Source: CBDCVN01 sp965223585 (GTDB lineage Bacteria; Deinococcota; Deinococci; Deinococcales; Trueperaceae). From it: 64,000 nucleotides of DNA. The notes under the pieces were generated by a model, which saw only the letters and a program-made list of their open reading frames with translations, was not told the DNA's origin and did not search any database. Positions 26,278 to 35,474 of this stretch are shown piece after piece. How positions within the stretch are numbered: the first letter of the stretch is position 1; every line of letters begins with the position of its first letter. The DNA lies in contig CBDCWW010000018.1 in assembly GCA_965223585.1 (NCBI GenBank), positions 62,001 through 126,000 of the forward strand. The letters run 5' to 3'. The translations under genes were made by a program, and so were the position numbers.

Positions 26278-27096
26278 TTGTTAGGTAGTAAGGTGCTTCA
26301 GTTTTTGAATCAGTCCTATAAATCTCAGTTTAATCACATTGTTTTGCTTATTCCTGCTTATAATCCCCCTAGCACATTAGTCAGTTTTATAATAGATCTT
26401 GTCAAAAGTGGATTTGATAATATTATAGTAGTAGATGATGGCTCTAGAGATAAAGAGCTTTTCAATACTTTAGGTAAGATTCCTTCTTTAACGTTACTGT
26501 GCCATAACACCAATTTAGGCAAAGGGGCTGCCCTAAAAACAGGGTTTAAGTTTATTCTAGAAAAATTACCTGAGATTGATACGATTTTAACATGTGATTC
26601 AGATGGTCAGCACAGTGTTGCTGATATACTTTATGTTGCCCATACAGCTACTCAAAACAAAGATATGTTTATTCTTGGTGTTAGGGGTTTTAAAGAAGAT
26701 ATCCCTTTAAGAAGTAAATTAGGTAATCTTGTTATTAAGTGGTTACTAAGAAACTTAGCTGGGTTGAACCTAAAAGATTGTCAGACTGGCTTGCGTGCTT
26801 TCCCTAAAGCAATAATCATTAAAGCACTAGCTCTAAAATCTAATGGCTATGAATTTGAATTAGGTTATCTTTTGCTAGCACATAGTCTAGGATTCTCATT
26901 CTTCCAAGTGCCAATTAAAACTATTTATTATGATGACAATAAAGGCTCTCATTTTAAACCTATAAAAGATTCTTTTAAAGTCTTATTCACATTATTACTA
27001 AGCTGGATTCAAAACTTTACTCTTTGTGCAAGCTCGAGAAAATGCAAAGGCAAAATATGTTCAAAGATAAGTCAGAAAAAACCTAAATCAAACTGA
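26278..27096 (+). CDS. family 2 glycosyltransferase (polyprenyl-phosphate type)
   Basis: About 270 residues with a GT-A fold: LLIPAYNPPSTL, then VVDDGSRD (nucleotide-sugar Asp residues), LGKGAALKTG, and the DxD-like CDSDGQH, followed by CQTGLRAFPK. No C-terminal membrane anchor is obvious. Starts are poor: TTG at 26278 has no ribosome-binding site, and the in-frame GTG at 26293 may be the true start. The spacing behind the GT-C-like gene suggests one operon in which this enzyme charges a lipid carrier for the membrane transferase. Confidence 0.75.
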   Translation: MLGSKVLQFLNQSYKSQFNHIVLLIPAYNPPSTLVSFIIDLVKSGFDNIIVVDDGSRDKELFNTLGKIPSLTLLCHNTNLGKGAALKTGFKFILEKLPEIDTILTCDSDGQHSVADILYVAHTATQNKDMFILGVRGFKEDIPLRSKLGNLVIKWLLRNLAGLNLKDCQTGLRAFPKAIIIKALALKSNGYEFELGYLLLAHSLGFSFFQVPIKTIYYDDNKGSHFKPIKDSFKVLFTLLLSWIQNFTLCASSRKCKGKICSKISQKKPKSN

Positions 27097-27164
27097 AACA
27101 CCTTACAACAAACCTGACTGGCCTAATTTTTACTTTATTAAACTGAAAAAGATTTTTGGGAAGC

Positions 27165-27208
27165 CTTTAGAGTGAGTTTGTAATCTGACTCACTTTAGTA
27201 AAGGTATT
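27165..27208. mobile_element. solo right end of the IS4-like element
   Basis: A GTGAGT/ACTCAC hairpin (27172-27193), followed by CTTTAGTAAAGGTATT, closely matches the right terminus of the IS at 2465-2501, including the terminal GGTATT. No transposase or left end lies nearby, so this is a relic or a short non-autonomous derivative. It lies just upstream of the VIT/VWA gene. Confidence 0.5.
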
Positions 27209-27236
27209 GTGTAAGAATTAATATAGAGGTATGAAT

Positions 27237-30200
27237 ATGCGTTATTTGGTCATAATTTTATTACTACTTACAGTTGGTTTTCAGGGAAACGCTCAAGATA
27301 TCGAGCAGCCTGAGCCTACATTGACAGACATCTTACCACCAACAATGATCCCTGTAGACAGCACTCTAGAACCTATGGAGTTAACAAAGCTAGATGTGGA
27401 TGTACGTATCCACAACGATATAGCTGAAACTAAAATGATTATGACTTTCTATAATCCGAATGATCGTAATTTAGCTGGTGACTTGTACTTCCCTTTACCC
27501 GAAGGTTCCCTTGTAAGTGGCTATGCCTTAGATATTAATGGAGTAATGGTAGATGGCTCTATTATAAGAAAAGACAAGGCTAGGCAAGTCTTTGAAAAAG
27601 AAGTTCGTAAAGGTATTGATCCCGGATTAGTTGAATACACCAAAGGAAATAATTACAAAACACGGGTATTTCCTATTACAGCTAAGGGTAGCCGAACTGT
27701 CATGGTTCGCTATATTAGTAATCTTTACTGTAGTGAGCAGGGTACACACTACTTATTACCTCTTAATTTTCAAGATCCTTTAAAGCAATTTGATATTAGG
27801 GTTGAAGTAGTCAAGTCAGAATCTACGCCAATTGTCAAAGAAGGTTTAGCTAATTTTAGTTTTTCAAAGTGGAGTGATAGCTATGTTGCACAGGCTAGTT
27901 TGACTGATGTGTCTCTAACAGAAGACCTCTCTATTGCTGTTCCTTCTGTAGATAAACAACCTGTTTCAGTAGAGCTAGCTGACGATGGTCAGTATTATTT
28001 CTATATAAATGATGTCCCTAAAAAACAAACCGATTTATCTCAGCATATCATTCCTGAAACTATTTCTATTATTTGGGACGCATCAGGATCACGAAAAGAT
28101 GCTAATCATGAACGAGAATTTCAAATTTTGAGAGGGTATTTTTCTTCTTTGTTTGCTGAAAACGAAGAGCTATCTGTACAGGTTAATTTGAGTATTTTAA
28201 GGAATACATTGTCAGATGAACAAATATTCACTATTCAAGAGAACAATATTGAATCTCTGATAACTACTCTGAGTGCGATACGTTATGATGGTGGTACCCA
28301 AATTGGTGCTGTAGATAATAGTAGAAGTACTCCAGATCTGTACTTATTGTTTTCTGATGGGCTTTCAAATTTTGGAAAGGATACACCAAAGAGTTTAGGT
28401 GCTCCAATTTATATTCTCTCTGGAGAAAGTATTACTAATCACCCTTATCTTCATCATTTGGCAGCAAAAAATGGTGGGCGTTATTTTAATTTAGCTAAAT
28501 TAGAGGACGAAGATGTTATAAGTGGCATAGGTGTTTCCCCTTATTCATTTTTGAGCGTTACTACTAATAATGGGCAAGTTATTGATACTTATCCATCAAC
28601 AACACAAGCAGTTGAGAAACGTTTTGCGTTGGTAGGCAAACTCGAAAGTGAGGAAGCCAGTATCACTCTTCATTATGGCACAGCTGGCCATAGGCAGAAT
28701 GAAATAAGCTATAGCATAAAACAAGAAGATGCTAGCCAAGGGAGTCTGTTACAAACTTATTGGGCGCAGCAAAAGATCAATGAACTTTTAATTTTTGACT
28801 CAAAGAACGAGGAGGCCTTGGTGTCTATAGGAAAGGAGTATGGATTAGTAACACCCGGAACCTCTTTTCTTGTATTAGAAACTTTGGATCAATACGTTGA
28901 ACATCAGGTAATGCCACCAGCATCACTTCCTGAAATGCAAGTTGCCTATAATGAACGTGTAAAAGAGCAACAAAAACAGGCAAAGAAAAGCAAAAACGAC
29001 AAAATAGAACAGATGGTATCTCTTTGGAATGAGCGAATTACTTGGTGGGAAACTGATTACTCTAAATACCATAAAAAACTCGAGTTACAACAGCATTCTT
29101 TAGGTGGAGCCTCTGAAGATGCAGCCCTCTCACCTGCAGAACCACCATCTGCCCTGATGGATTCTCCAGTAAGTGAAGAGGAAGTTGAAGAGTTTGTGGA
29201 AGGCAATGAAGATTTTGAGTCTTCTGCTAGCGAACAAATGGAGATGGCAGAGGGAATGGCAACAGCAATGGATGAAAGTCCATCTGATGGCTTTGCAAAT
29301 AGAGAAAAGAAGGAAGATTTACAGAGTGAGAGTCTTGGTGATATTACCATTAAGGCTTGGGATCCTAATACTCCTTACTTGACTAAGCTAAAAGCAGCTA
29401 AGCGTAAAGAACGCATTAATGTTTATTTTGAGCAGCGTGAAGAATACAGTACATCTCCTGCTTTCTATCTTGATTGTGCCGAGTTCTTTTTCCGTGAAGA
29501 TAATAAAGCTATAGCTCTGCAAATCCTATCTAATATCACTGAATTAGAGTTGGAAAATCCAGCTTTGTTACGAGTGGCAGCCCACCGCTTAAAGCAGGCT
29601 GGAAAGTTAGCACTAAGTCGCTTGTTATTTGAAGAGGTATTAAGGCTTAGGCCAGAAGAACCACAATCTTATAGAGACTTAGCCTTGGTTTTGGAACAAT
29701 TAGAGCGATATAAACCTGCCATAGACTTGCTCTATAAAGTAGTGCTAAAAGATTGGGAGCGCTTTGATGAGATAGAATTAATTGCACTGATGGAACTTAA
29801 CCATATTATACCCAAGGCTAAGGAAGCTGGCATCAACAAGTTCAATATAGACAAACGCTTAATCAAGTTACTAGATTTGGATATTCGCATTGTCATGACA
29901 TGGGATGCAGATCTTACTGATATGGATCTTTGGGTTAATGAACCTAGTGGTGAGAAAGCGTATTATGGCAATAACCGCACACAAATAGGTGGTTTAGTTT
30001 CTAGAGATTTTACACAAGGCTATGGCCCTGAAGAATATCTGCTAAGAAAAGCACTGGGTGGAACTTATACAATTCAAGCTAATTACTTTGGTAGTCAGTC
30101 CCCTGAGTTAACTGGTCCTGTAACACTTCAATTAGACATTTACTCAAATTATGGTCGGGAGGATGAAAAGCATAAGGCAATTACGATTCGGTTGGAGAAT

Positions 30201-30239
30201 ACACAAGACATTATTGATGTTGGAGAAATTAGTTTTTAG
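27237..30239 (+). CDS. secreted VIT-VWA-TPR-DUF2135 protein
   Basis: About 1000 residues with an N-terminal signal peptide (~1-20, cleaved before QDIEQPEP). Residues ~40-165 are a VIT domain (TKLDVDVRIHNDIAETKM... SLVSGYALDINGV). A VWA-like domain (~270-420) has the MIDAS start DASGSR in place of the usual DxSGSM. An acidic, Ser/Glu/Met-rich linker (~630-690) leads to TPR-like helices (~740-880). The C-terminus (~890-1000) is DUF2135 (WDADLTDMDLWVNEPSGE). I prefer the ATG at 27237 because GAGG lies 7 nt upstream; the ATG at 27231 is too close. A role in extracellular protein interaction is inferred. Confidence 0.85.
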   Translation: MRYLVIILLLLTVGFQGNAQDIEQPEPTLTDILPPTMIPVDSTLEPMELTKLDVDVRIHNDIAETKMIMTFYNPNDRNLAGDLYFPLPEGSLVSGYALDINGVMVDGSIIRKDKARQVFEKEVRKGIDPGLVEYTKGNNYKTRVFPITAKGSRTVMVRYISNLYCSEQGTHYLLPLNFQDPLKQFDIRVEVVKSESTPIVKEGLANFSFSKWSDSYVAQASLTDVSLTEDLSIAVPSVDKQPVSVELADDGQYYFYINDVPKKQTDLSQHIIPETISIIWDASGSRKDANHEREFQILRGYFSSLFAENEELSVQVNLSILRNTLSDEQIFTIQENNIESLITTLSAIRYDGGTQIGAVDNSRSTPDLYLLFSDGLSNFGKDTPKSLGAPIYILSGESITNHPYLHHLAAKNGGRYFNLAKLEDEDVISGIGVSPYSFLSVTTNNGQVIDTYPSTTQAVEKRFALVGKLESEEASITLHYGTAGHRQNEISYSIKQEDASQGSLLQTYWAQQKINELLIFDSKNEEALVSIGKEYGLVTPGTSFLVLETLDQYVEHQVMPPASLPEMQVAYNERVKEQQKQAKKSKNDKIEQMVSLWNERITWWETDYSKYHKKLELQQHSLGGASEDAALSPAEPPSALMDSPVSEEEVEEFVEGNEDFESSASEQMEMAEGMATAMDESPSDGFANREKKEDLQSESLGDITIKAWDPNTPYLTKLKAAKRKERINVYFEQREEYSTSPAFYLDCAEFFFREDNKAIALQILSNITELELENPALLRVAAHRLKQAGKLALSRLLFEEVLRLRPEEPQSYRDLALVLEQLERYKPAIDLLYKVVLKDWERFDEIELIALMELNHIIPKAKEAGINKFNIDKRLIKLLDLDIRIVMTWDADLTDMDLWVNEPSGEKAYYGNNRTQIGGLVSRDFTQGYGPEEYLLRKALGGTYTIQANYFGSQSPELTGPVTLQLDIYSNYGREDEKHKAITIRLENTQDIIDVGEISF

Positions 30240-30254
30240 TATATTGCTATAGCT

Positions 30255-31013
30255 ATGTCGGAAATTAAACTTATCTTTGTTGGTATTACTGTCTTTTTAA
30301 CACTACTGCTAGTGGCATTAGAACTATTATTCCCAGCTCGAGAATACAGAGTGGAAACCAAGAAACAATCTTACTTTACTAATCTAATGGTCTTTGGATT
30401 TAATAATGTAATTACTATTGCCTTACAAATTAGTGCTGTGTTTGCCCTTGTATTGCTGTATTCGCCAAGTGCAAGTTATTTTGCAACCTTGCCAATCTGG
30501 GTACAGGGAATATTGGGCATTCTTCTCTTAGATTTTGGAATTTGGTTGTGGCACCTGTTGAGTCATAAAATTCCTTTTTTGTGGGCTTTTCATAAATGTC
30601 ACCACTCAGAACAATACCTCAATGCAACCAGTGCACTACGTTTCCACATAGGAGAGATCCTACTCTCGGCGGTCTGGAAAGCAGGTCTTTTGATCATATT
30701 AGGTATACCATTGTGGGTGTTTGTGTTAAGTGAATTCTTTTTGACTGCTTTTGCCATGTTTCATCACGCCAATATTGAGCTGTCACCTCGAGCTCGCCGT
30801 ATAGTTGAAGCAATTATTATCTCTCCGTATATACACCGCGTACACCACTCAGACATTCAGGATGAACACGACTCAAACTATGGTGTCATTTTCTCTTGGT
30901 GGGATACGTTATTTGATACCAGCAAGCGTGTCATACCAAAAAGGATTGGTCTGCAAGGTATTGATCAAAAGAATTTCTGGACATTTCTATGGTTTCCTCT
31001 AAGAAAAAAGTAA
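30255..31013 (+). CDS. fatty-acid hydroxylase / sterol desaturase family enzyme
   Basis: 252 residues, a membrane di-iron oxygenase with four or five hydrophobic segments. The histidine clusters are in order: HLLSH (~99), HKCHH (~112), a later FHHANIE (~170) and HRVHHSD (~196). These ligate the two irons. Such enzymes use O2 to hydroxylate or desaturate fatty acids, sterols or carotenoids. The gene starts 15 nt after the VIT/VWA gene, so the two are probably co-transcribed. The substrate is not evident. Confidence 0.85.
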   Translation: MSEIKLIFVGITVFLTLLLVALELLFPAREYRVETKKQSYFTNLMVFGFNNVITIALQISAVFALVLLYSPSASYFATLPIWVQGILGILLLDFGIWLWHLLSHKIPFLWAFHKCHHSEQYLNATSALRFHIGEILLSAVWKAGLLIILGIPLWVFVLSEFFLTAFAMFHHANIELSPRARRIVEAIIISPYIHRVHHSDIQDEHDSNYGVIFSWWDTLFDTSKRVIPKRIGLQGIDQKNFWTFLWFPLRKK

Positions 31014-31164
31014 TTGCTTACCAAAAGGCATTTTGTAAATTTTAAGTGACCACTACTACAAACTTATTTCCCTCTTTGCTTTTACAAAACAAATAAAAAA
31101 CAGCTTTACGGTCATCAGGTGAGGAGTTTTGTGAAAGGTATCAATTATACTGTACAGCACAGTC

Positions 31165-31300
31165 TTAGCTACTTAATAATGCCATTTTAATTTGTGTAAC
31201 ATCTTCTACCCATGCTTGATAGTTTTCTTCAGCTTCCTGCCAAAGTTCATTAAGTTCAGAAGCATCGGACAGAATTTTTTTAACTGCTGCTGCAACCTTA
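31165..31300 (-). pseudogene. 3' fragment of a second DUF4259 gene
   Basis: The minus strand reads ILSDASELNELWQEAEENYQ..., nearly identical to the end of the DUF4259 gene at 34779-35180, and ends MALLSS plus stop. Homology stops abruptly at about 31300, exactly where the foreign antiporter gene ends. This copy was evidently cut by the event that brought in the antiporter. Confidence 0.75.
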
Positions 31301-33025
31301 GCTTATAGTTGGCTTTTCTGTTTTGTTTCTTGTTACTTTTTCATCAGGGCTGAGGACCATTTCGACCGCCTGCTGAGCGGCGTCCTGATAAGGGAAAAAT
31401 ATTTTGCTGACTTCAAGAGATTGGAAGCGCTCTACGCTTTTCTGCGTATGGCATGCCACGGCAACATGTCCTTTAAAGTTGCAATCTTTTAAAGAGTGCA
31501 AAATGACCAGCTGAGGATCCTCATGGGTCAGACCAGTGTTATGCTGTGGGAGTGCTGACACAACCCACTGTGTTTTTTTTAAGGGCAATGCATGAAAAAA
31601 CTCTGGATCATTGGCATCGCCATACATAGCATCGTAACCTCTTAGCCGCCAACTTTTGACTTCCTCCGGATTAAAATCAACGGCTAGCACTGTTTTACCG
31701 CTTTCAAGAAACCTCTCGGCCATCGCTTGCCCGTAGCGTCCCAGCCCAAACAGGATGATATCGTAGGCTTTCTTGGTTTGGGTGGTGTCATTTTCCCCTT
31801 CTTTATAACTGCTTTTCCTTTCAAAAAAGCCCAGAGCAGGCTCTGCCCATGTGTAGAGCATTTGGGACAATGAAATCAAGTAGGTGGAAATGATAATTGT
31901 TATAAGTCCTACAAGAGTAATAAGTCCTAAAACGTCTTGCGTTAAAAAGCCTACATTAAGAGCCATGGCGGCAAAGATCAGTGAAAACTCGCTGATTTGC
32001 GCCAGAGACAACCCGGCCATAAACCCAGTGCGTTTTCGGTAGCCCAGAAAGCCACACAGGCTCATGATAATAAGAGGTTTAAAGATCAGTATAAAGAGAG
32101 AAAGAACTAGAGCTGGAATAAGAACATCGTCCAGATAGCTTAAATCCAGTTGCGTTCCCAAGGATATAAAGAAAAACAGCAAAAGGAAATCCCGCAAGGA
32201 AGAAAGGCGCGAAATAATGGCTTCCCGAAAAGGTGTGGAGGCCAAAGAAACCCCTGCCAGCAAACCACCAAGCTCCTTGCTCAACCCCATAATATCACAC
32301 AGAGCCGCCAGCATTACGGCCCAAGAAATAGCAAAAAAAAGAAGTAATTCCTGATTGCGTGCCATAAAACTGACCACTTTTAGCGCCACAAAGCGCATAA
32401 ACAAGGCCAAGGTCGCTAATAAAATGGCTGTATACACCACTACTTCAAAAAGGGCGACCATAAGCCCTGTCTGAGCTCCGTCTGTCCCAACGGAGCTAAA
32501 GGCCGCCATCACAATCATGGAAAACACCACAACCAAATCCTGAACGATCAGGACACCGAGTGCGATACGACCGTGCAGGGAGTTAATTTCGCGTTTGTCC
32601 GATAAAATTTTAATAATGATAATGGTGCTGGAAAAAGCTAGCGCAACCCCAGTTAAAAAGGCGATTTGCAGAGAAAATCCCAGTAGAAAGCTCAGGCCAG
32701 CGCCCAAAGCTACTGTCAAAAAAATCTGCCCTAACCCTATAAGTACCGCCACTTTTCCCAAGCCGCGAATTAACTTGAGGTCTAGCTTCAGCCCGACGAT
32801 GAAAAGCAGGATTGCAATGCCGAGTTTCGCCAGAAGAGCTATTTCATCGCCGGAACGCACAACTCCCAAAGCAGATGGCCCGGCCAAAATACCAATAACA
32901 ATAAAAGCGATAATAAGGGGCTGGCGCAAAACCATACCAAAAGCGCCTGCCAACGCTGCTAAAATTAAAAGCGCTGCAAACTCATAAAAACTGGAGCTAT
33001 GTATCATATTAAGAACGCTATCCAT
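31298..33025 (-). CDS. CPA2-family cation/proton antiporter with TrkA-N domain (KefB/KefC-like)
   Basis: 575 residues: about 12 membrane helices (~1-390) of the Na+/H+ exchanger type (LIIAFIVIGILAGPSALG, LLFIVGLKLDL), then a Rossmann RCK/TrkA-N domain (~415-530; DIILFGLGRYGQAMAERFL). It exchanges K+ or Na+ for H+ under nucleotide control. By eye the gene is clearly richer in G+C than its neighbours, prefers different codons and has no CTCGAG, so it was probably acquired. Its 3' end abuts a truncated DUF4259 copy, and a solo transposon end lies about 330 bp beyond its start. Confidence 0.85.
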   Translation of the reverse strand: MDSVLNMIHSSSFYEFAALLILAALAGAFGMVLRQPLIIAFIVIGILAGPSALGVVRSGDEIALLAKLGIAILLFIVGLKLDLKLIRGLGKVAVLIGLGQIFLTVALGAGLSFLLGFSLQIAFLTGVALAFSSTIIIIKILSDKREINSLHGRIALGVLIVQDLVVVFSMIVMAAFSSVGTDGAQTGLMVALFEVVVYTAILLATLALFMRFVALKVVSFMARNQELLLFFAISWAVMLAALCDIMGLSKELGGLLAGVSLASTPFREAIISRLSSLRDFLLLFFFISLGTQLDLSYLDDVLIPALVLSLFILIFKPLIIMSLCGFLGYRKRTGFMAGLSLAQISEFSLIFAAMALNVGFLTQDVLGLITLVGLITIIISTYLISLSQMLYTWAEPALGFFERKSSYKEGENDTTQTKKAYDIILFGLGRYGQAMAERFLESGKTVLAVDFNPEEVKSWRLRGYDAMYGDANDPEFFHALPLKKTQWVVSALPQHNTGLTHEDPQLVILHSLKDCNFKGHVAVACHTQKSVERFQSLEVSKIFFPYQDAAQQAVEMVLSPDEKVTRNKTEKPTIS

Positions 33026-33310
33026 AGTTGGAATAATATGTGTATTTCTTGTGCGGGTCTATCTTACCTTGTACTGAAATTGGACTAGAACAGGCCGTAT
33101 CTATCACTCGGTTTAGTTTTGAGATCGATCAAACATCAAAAGCAAAAAAACCGCTGAATTGATCTTTTACAAGACACAATCAGCATCACATTTTTTCCAT
33201 TACGCCTGAAATTGTAAGAAATATATCTTATTTACCATACTTTGATGCTGTGACAAGTATGGCAACACAATTAATAGGAACATCTGGCAGAATGATAGAT
33301 GTAGTAGAGT

Positions 33311-33357
33311 GCCATTTATCTCACAAAAAATAGTGCCGTTTATTGTGCAAAGTGACA
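33311..33357 (-). mobile_element. solo Tn5053-like transposon end
   Basis: Read on the minus strand from 33357 inward, this starts TGTCACTTTG and then has two spaced copies of ATAAAYGGCAC, the same plan as both ends of the transposon at 41731-44866. The terminus faces right, so the lost element body lay to the left, toward the antiporter gene. No transposase remains. Confidence 0.6.
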
Positions 33358-33442
33358 ACTTAGCACAAAAGTACGGGTTTTCCAGAGAAACTTTATTCTC
33401 GTCAAAGTACATTAGATACATTTTTGGTGATGCCTTAAGTTG

Positions 33443-33679
33443 AATAAAATTATCAATTGGTCGCTGGCGAAGAACTCGAGCAGGTAAATAACGTAGGTAC
33501 TTGTTCCACAATTGTGTCATATTTTTACGGAGTTCACGTGCACGCTCAACCAAAGCACGATTGTAAGGAAGGTAACGACTGTTTTTTAGTTGACCCAAAG
33601 TAAAGTCTTGTATTTCTAAGGGAATAGAATAGTTGTCTTGCCTTGTTTGCGTAGTGATTTGGCAAAGGATTAGATCATT
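33443..33679 (-). pseudogene. MazF/PemK 3' part fused to a DUF559 fragment
   Basis: From 33679 the minus strand continues a MazF-like toxin (NDLILCQITTQ... LEIQDFTLGQLK, to about 33584). It then switches in frame to the start of a DUF559 endonuclease-like domain (RYLPYNRALVERARELRKNM ... RPIDNFI, to about 33443) and then to unrelated residues. The normal MazF C-terminus is missing, so the toxin was inactive even before the IS200 insertion. An open frame runs from 33697 (inside the IS) to 33200, but it crosses at least three unrelated segments. Confidence 0.6.
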
Positions 33680-34306
33680 ATCATTGGTGGAAACCACTAC
33701 CTCTGGTAGTGGTCTAGTAAAAAGTTCTACTAGTTAAGCAATGATGTATTTCCCTAGAAGGTTAAAGAAAGGGAAATACATGCCCAAGAATAGCAGATAC
33801 AAAAAGTTGTCACACTCAATTTACAGTTGTGAGTATCACGTAGTTTTTTGTCCAAAGTATCGTTTTAGAGTGCTGAAGGATGGAGTAGAGGAATCCTTGA
33901 AGCAGATAATATACAAGTTGTGTAGAGAAAAAGATAGAGTAGAGGTGTTAGAACTGAACATAAGAAAGGATCATGTACACATGTTGGTATCAATCCCACC
34001 AAAATATTCCGTGTCAGGGATAATGGGCTTTATCAAGGGAAAGTCAGCAATAAACATGCTAAAGATGTATGGAAGGAAGTTAAGAGGATATCCGCAAAAG
34101 AGCTTATGGAGTAGAGGATATTGTGTAAGCACAGTAGGGTTAGATGAACAAAAGATAAGGAAGTATATACGTTGGCAAGAGCAGAAGGAAAGAGCATTAG
34201 AGGCACAACAGAGGAGCCTATTTGAGTAGTATCGGGCACTAGCGTCCGATACCCCTTCTAGGGGTTAACAAAACAAGCCACCACCTCTGGTGGTGGTTTT
34301 ATGACT
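33680..34306 (+). mobile_element. IS200-type element, copy 2
   Basis: Indistinguishable by eye from copy 1 at 10139-10765, with the same end hairpins and the same 5' flank ATCATT. It is inserted in the mazF-like gene; removing it rejoins ..TSLQG-NDLILC.. in frame. In both insertions ATCATT is the complement of Asn-Asp codons of a minus-strand gene. Confidence 0.85.
33780..34229 (+). CDS. tnpA: IS200 HUH/Y1 transposase TnpA (copy 2)
   Basis: Same protein as at 10239-10688: HUH motif DHVHMLV and C-terminal tyrosine segment YIRWQ, with AAAGGGA before the ATG. The frame is intact, so the element is probably active. An in-frame ATG at 33741 is possible but less likely. Confidence 0.85.
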   Translation: MPKNSRYKKLSHSIYSCEYHVVFCPKYRFRVLKDGVEESLKQIIYKLCREKDRVEVLELNIRKDHVHMLVSIPPKYSVSGIMGFIKGKSAINMLKMYGRKLRGYPQKSLWSRGYCVSTVGLDEQKIRKYIRWQEQKERALEAQQRSLFE

Positions 34307-34408
34307 ACCCTGTAGAGATGTGACAATGAGTGCTGGACGTCTTCGTGTTTGACTTAAATCAGAAAAGGGAAATGGAACAACAACATCACCTGCTATAAAT
34401 CTTGCCAA
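34307..34408 (-). pseudogene. MazF/PemK-type toxin, 5' part
   Basis: Encodes the toxin N-terminus GDVVVPFPFSDLSQTRRRPA, the standard start of PemK/MazF RNases. The probable TTG start at 34408 overlaps the antitoxin 3' end by 16 nt, as usual in DUF2281-MazF pairs. IS200 copy 2 interrupts it after TSLQG. The 3' remainder is at 33584-33679. Confidence 0.65.
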
Positions 34409-34584
34409 GCCTTGTCCTCTTCTTCGGTTAACCAATCTTTTGCCAAACTTTTTTCGCTTAAGAGAGCGTTTTCTAGGGCTTCAGAATGTTTGTATTTTAC
34501 AAACTGCACAAAATTGATGACCTCATCAATTAGGGGCTCTGGGATTTGTTCTAGTTCTTTCACAAGGGCAGCAACTTTAGTCAT
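34393..34584 (-). CDS. DUF2281-family antitoxin
   Basis: 63 residues, starting MTKVAALVKELEQIPEPLID. The motif LIDEVINFVQFVKYK and the acidic tail DWLTEEEDKAWQDL are typical of DUF2281 proteins found before MazF/PemK toxins. It should neutralise the toxin and repress the operon. Because the toxin is broken, this is now an orphan antitoxin. Confidence 0.75.
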   Translation of the reverse strand: MTKVAALVKELEQIPEPLIDEVINFVQFVKYKHSEALENALLSEKSLAKDWLTEEEDKAWQDL

Positions 34585-34778
34585 GATATTAGATTAGCAT
34601 AAGGTTTTAGCTTAACTCGAGCCCAACAAAGATTTCCCAATCCCAACATTTACCCAAACTATTGGGTAAATGAAAGCGAATTTTTGTGTCAAAAAAACTG
34701 AAAATAAATTAGCTTTCAAATACACCTTAGTGGAGAAACTTTTCAAAGAATCCCAACATTTTAAGCTAAAATGCAGCC

Positions 34779-35180
34779 TTAGCTATTTAGTAGTGCCATT
34801 TTAATTTGTGTAACATCTTCTACCCATGCCTGATAATTTTCTTCAGCTTCCTGCCAAAGTTCATTAAGTTCAGAAGCGTCAGACAAAATTTTGTTAACTG
34901 CTTCTGCAGCCTTTACATTCAAATGAGTGGCATCAAGATTTTTGTTTTCTGAGACCCATTTCTCTGCTTCTTCAGGCAAATCCAGCCTAGCTTTGCCTTG
35001 TAGAGCTAGGATGACTTCAGCCACAGCCAAGATGTTACAACCTTCTGAAGCTTCAATGTAGTCTGAATCAGCTTCACTTAATGTTGACTCAACAATTGAT
35101 AAATCAGTAGATTCTTCTAGCTCATATAGCCAGTCTAATGAAGTATCGTTTTCAAAAGTTTTTATTCCCCATGCTCCCAT
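34779..35180 (-). CDS. DUF4259 protein
   Basis: 133 residues beginning MGAWGIKTFENDTSLDWL, the signature opening of DUF4259. It is mostly helical and acidic, with no signal peptide. The family's role is unknown. A truncated second copy lies at 31165-31300. A ribosome-binding site (AAGGAG) lies 6-8 nt before ATG. It sits alone between the toxin remnant and the KilA-N island. Confidence 0.8.
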   Translation of the reverse strand: MGAWGIKTFENDTSLDWLYELEESTDLSIVESTLSEADSDYIEASEGCNILAVAEVILALQGKARLDLPEEAEKWVSENKNLDATHLNVKAAEAVNKILSDASELNELWQEAEENYQAWVEDVTQIKMALLNS

Positions 35181-35383
35181 TTATTTCTCCTTAACTTGTT
35201 TGACAGCCGCGGGAAGTGATTTATACTTCTAGATACATTCCTCTAAAAGCAACCCTGCACTTAATTTGACCATTGCTAAGTAATTCCTGCAGTGATTTAC
35301 TCTGCTAGTTTACCTTGAGTTCTAAAAAGCAAAGCAATTACGATTTGGCCTAGGAGTACACAAGACGTTAAACAGTCTCTTTT

Positions 35384-35436
35384 TCGTTATGGGAATTCCC
35401 ATAATGGGTCTAGCAAAGGTAAAACAAGAAGCCTAA
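35384..35436 (+). pseudogene. short relic of a KilA-N gene
   Basis: The segment TTTTTCGTTATGGGAATTCC and the following ~35 nt resemble 36140-36192 of the intact KilA-N gene, including the local palindrome around GGAATTCCC. No frame extends beyond it. A second KilA-N copy was probably once present here. Confidence 0.45.
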
Positions 35437-35474
35437 TACAAGCACAAAGTATAATGAGCTTTTTTATTGATTTA

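Noticed and set aside
33200..33697. A single 165-aa gene ending at 33200
   Set aside because: The frame begins inside IS200, passes through MazF and DUF559 pieces and ends in a transposon terminus, so it is a chimera of fragments.
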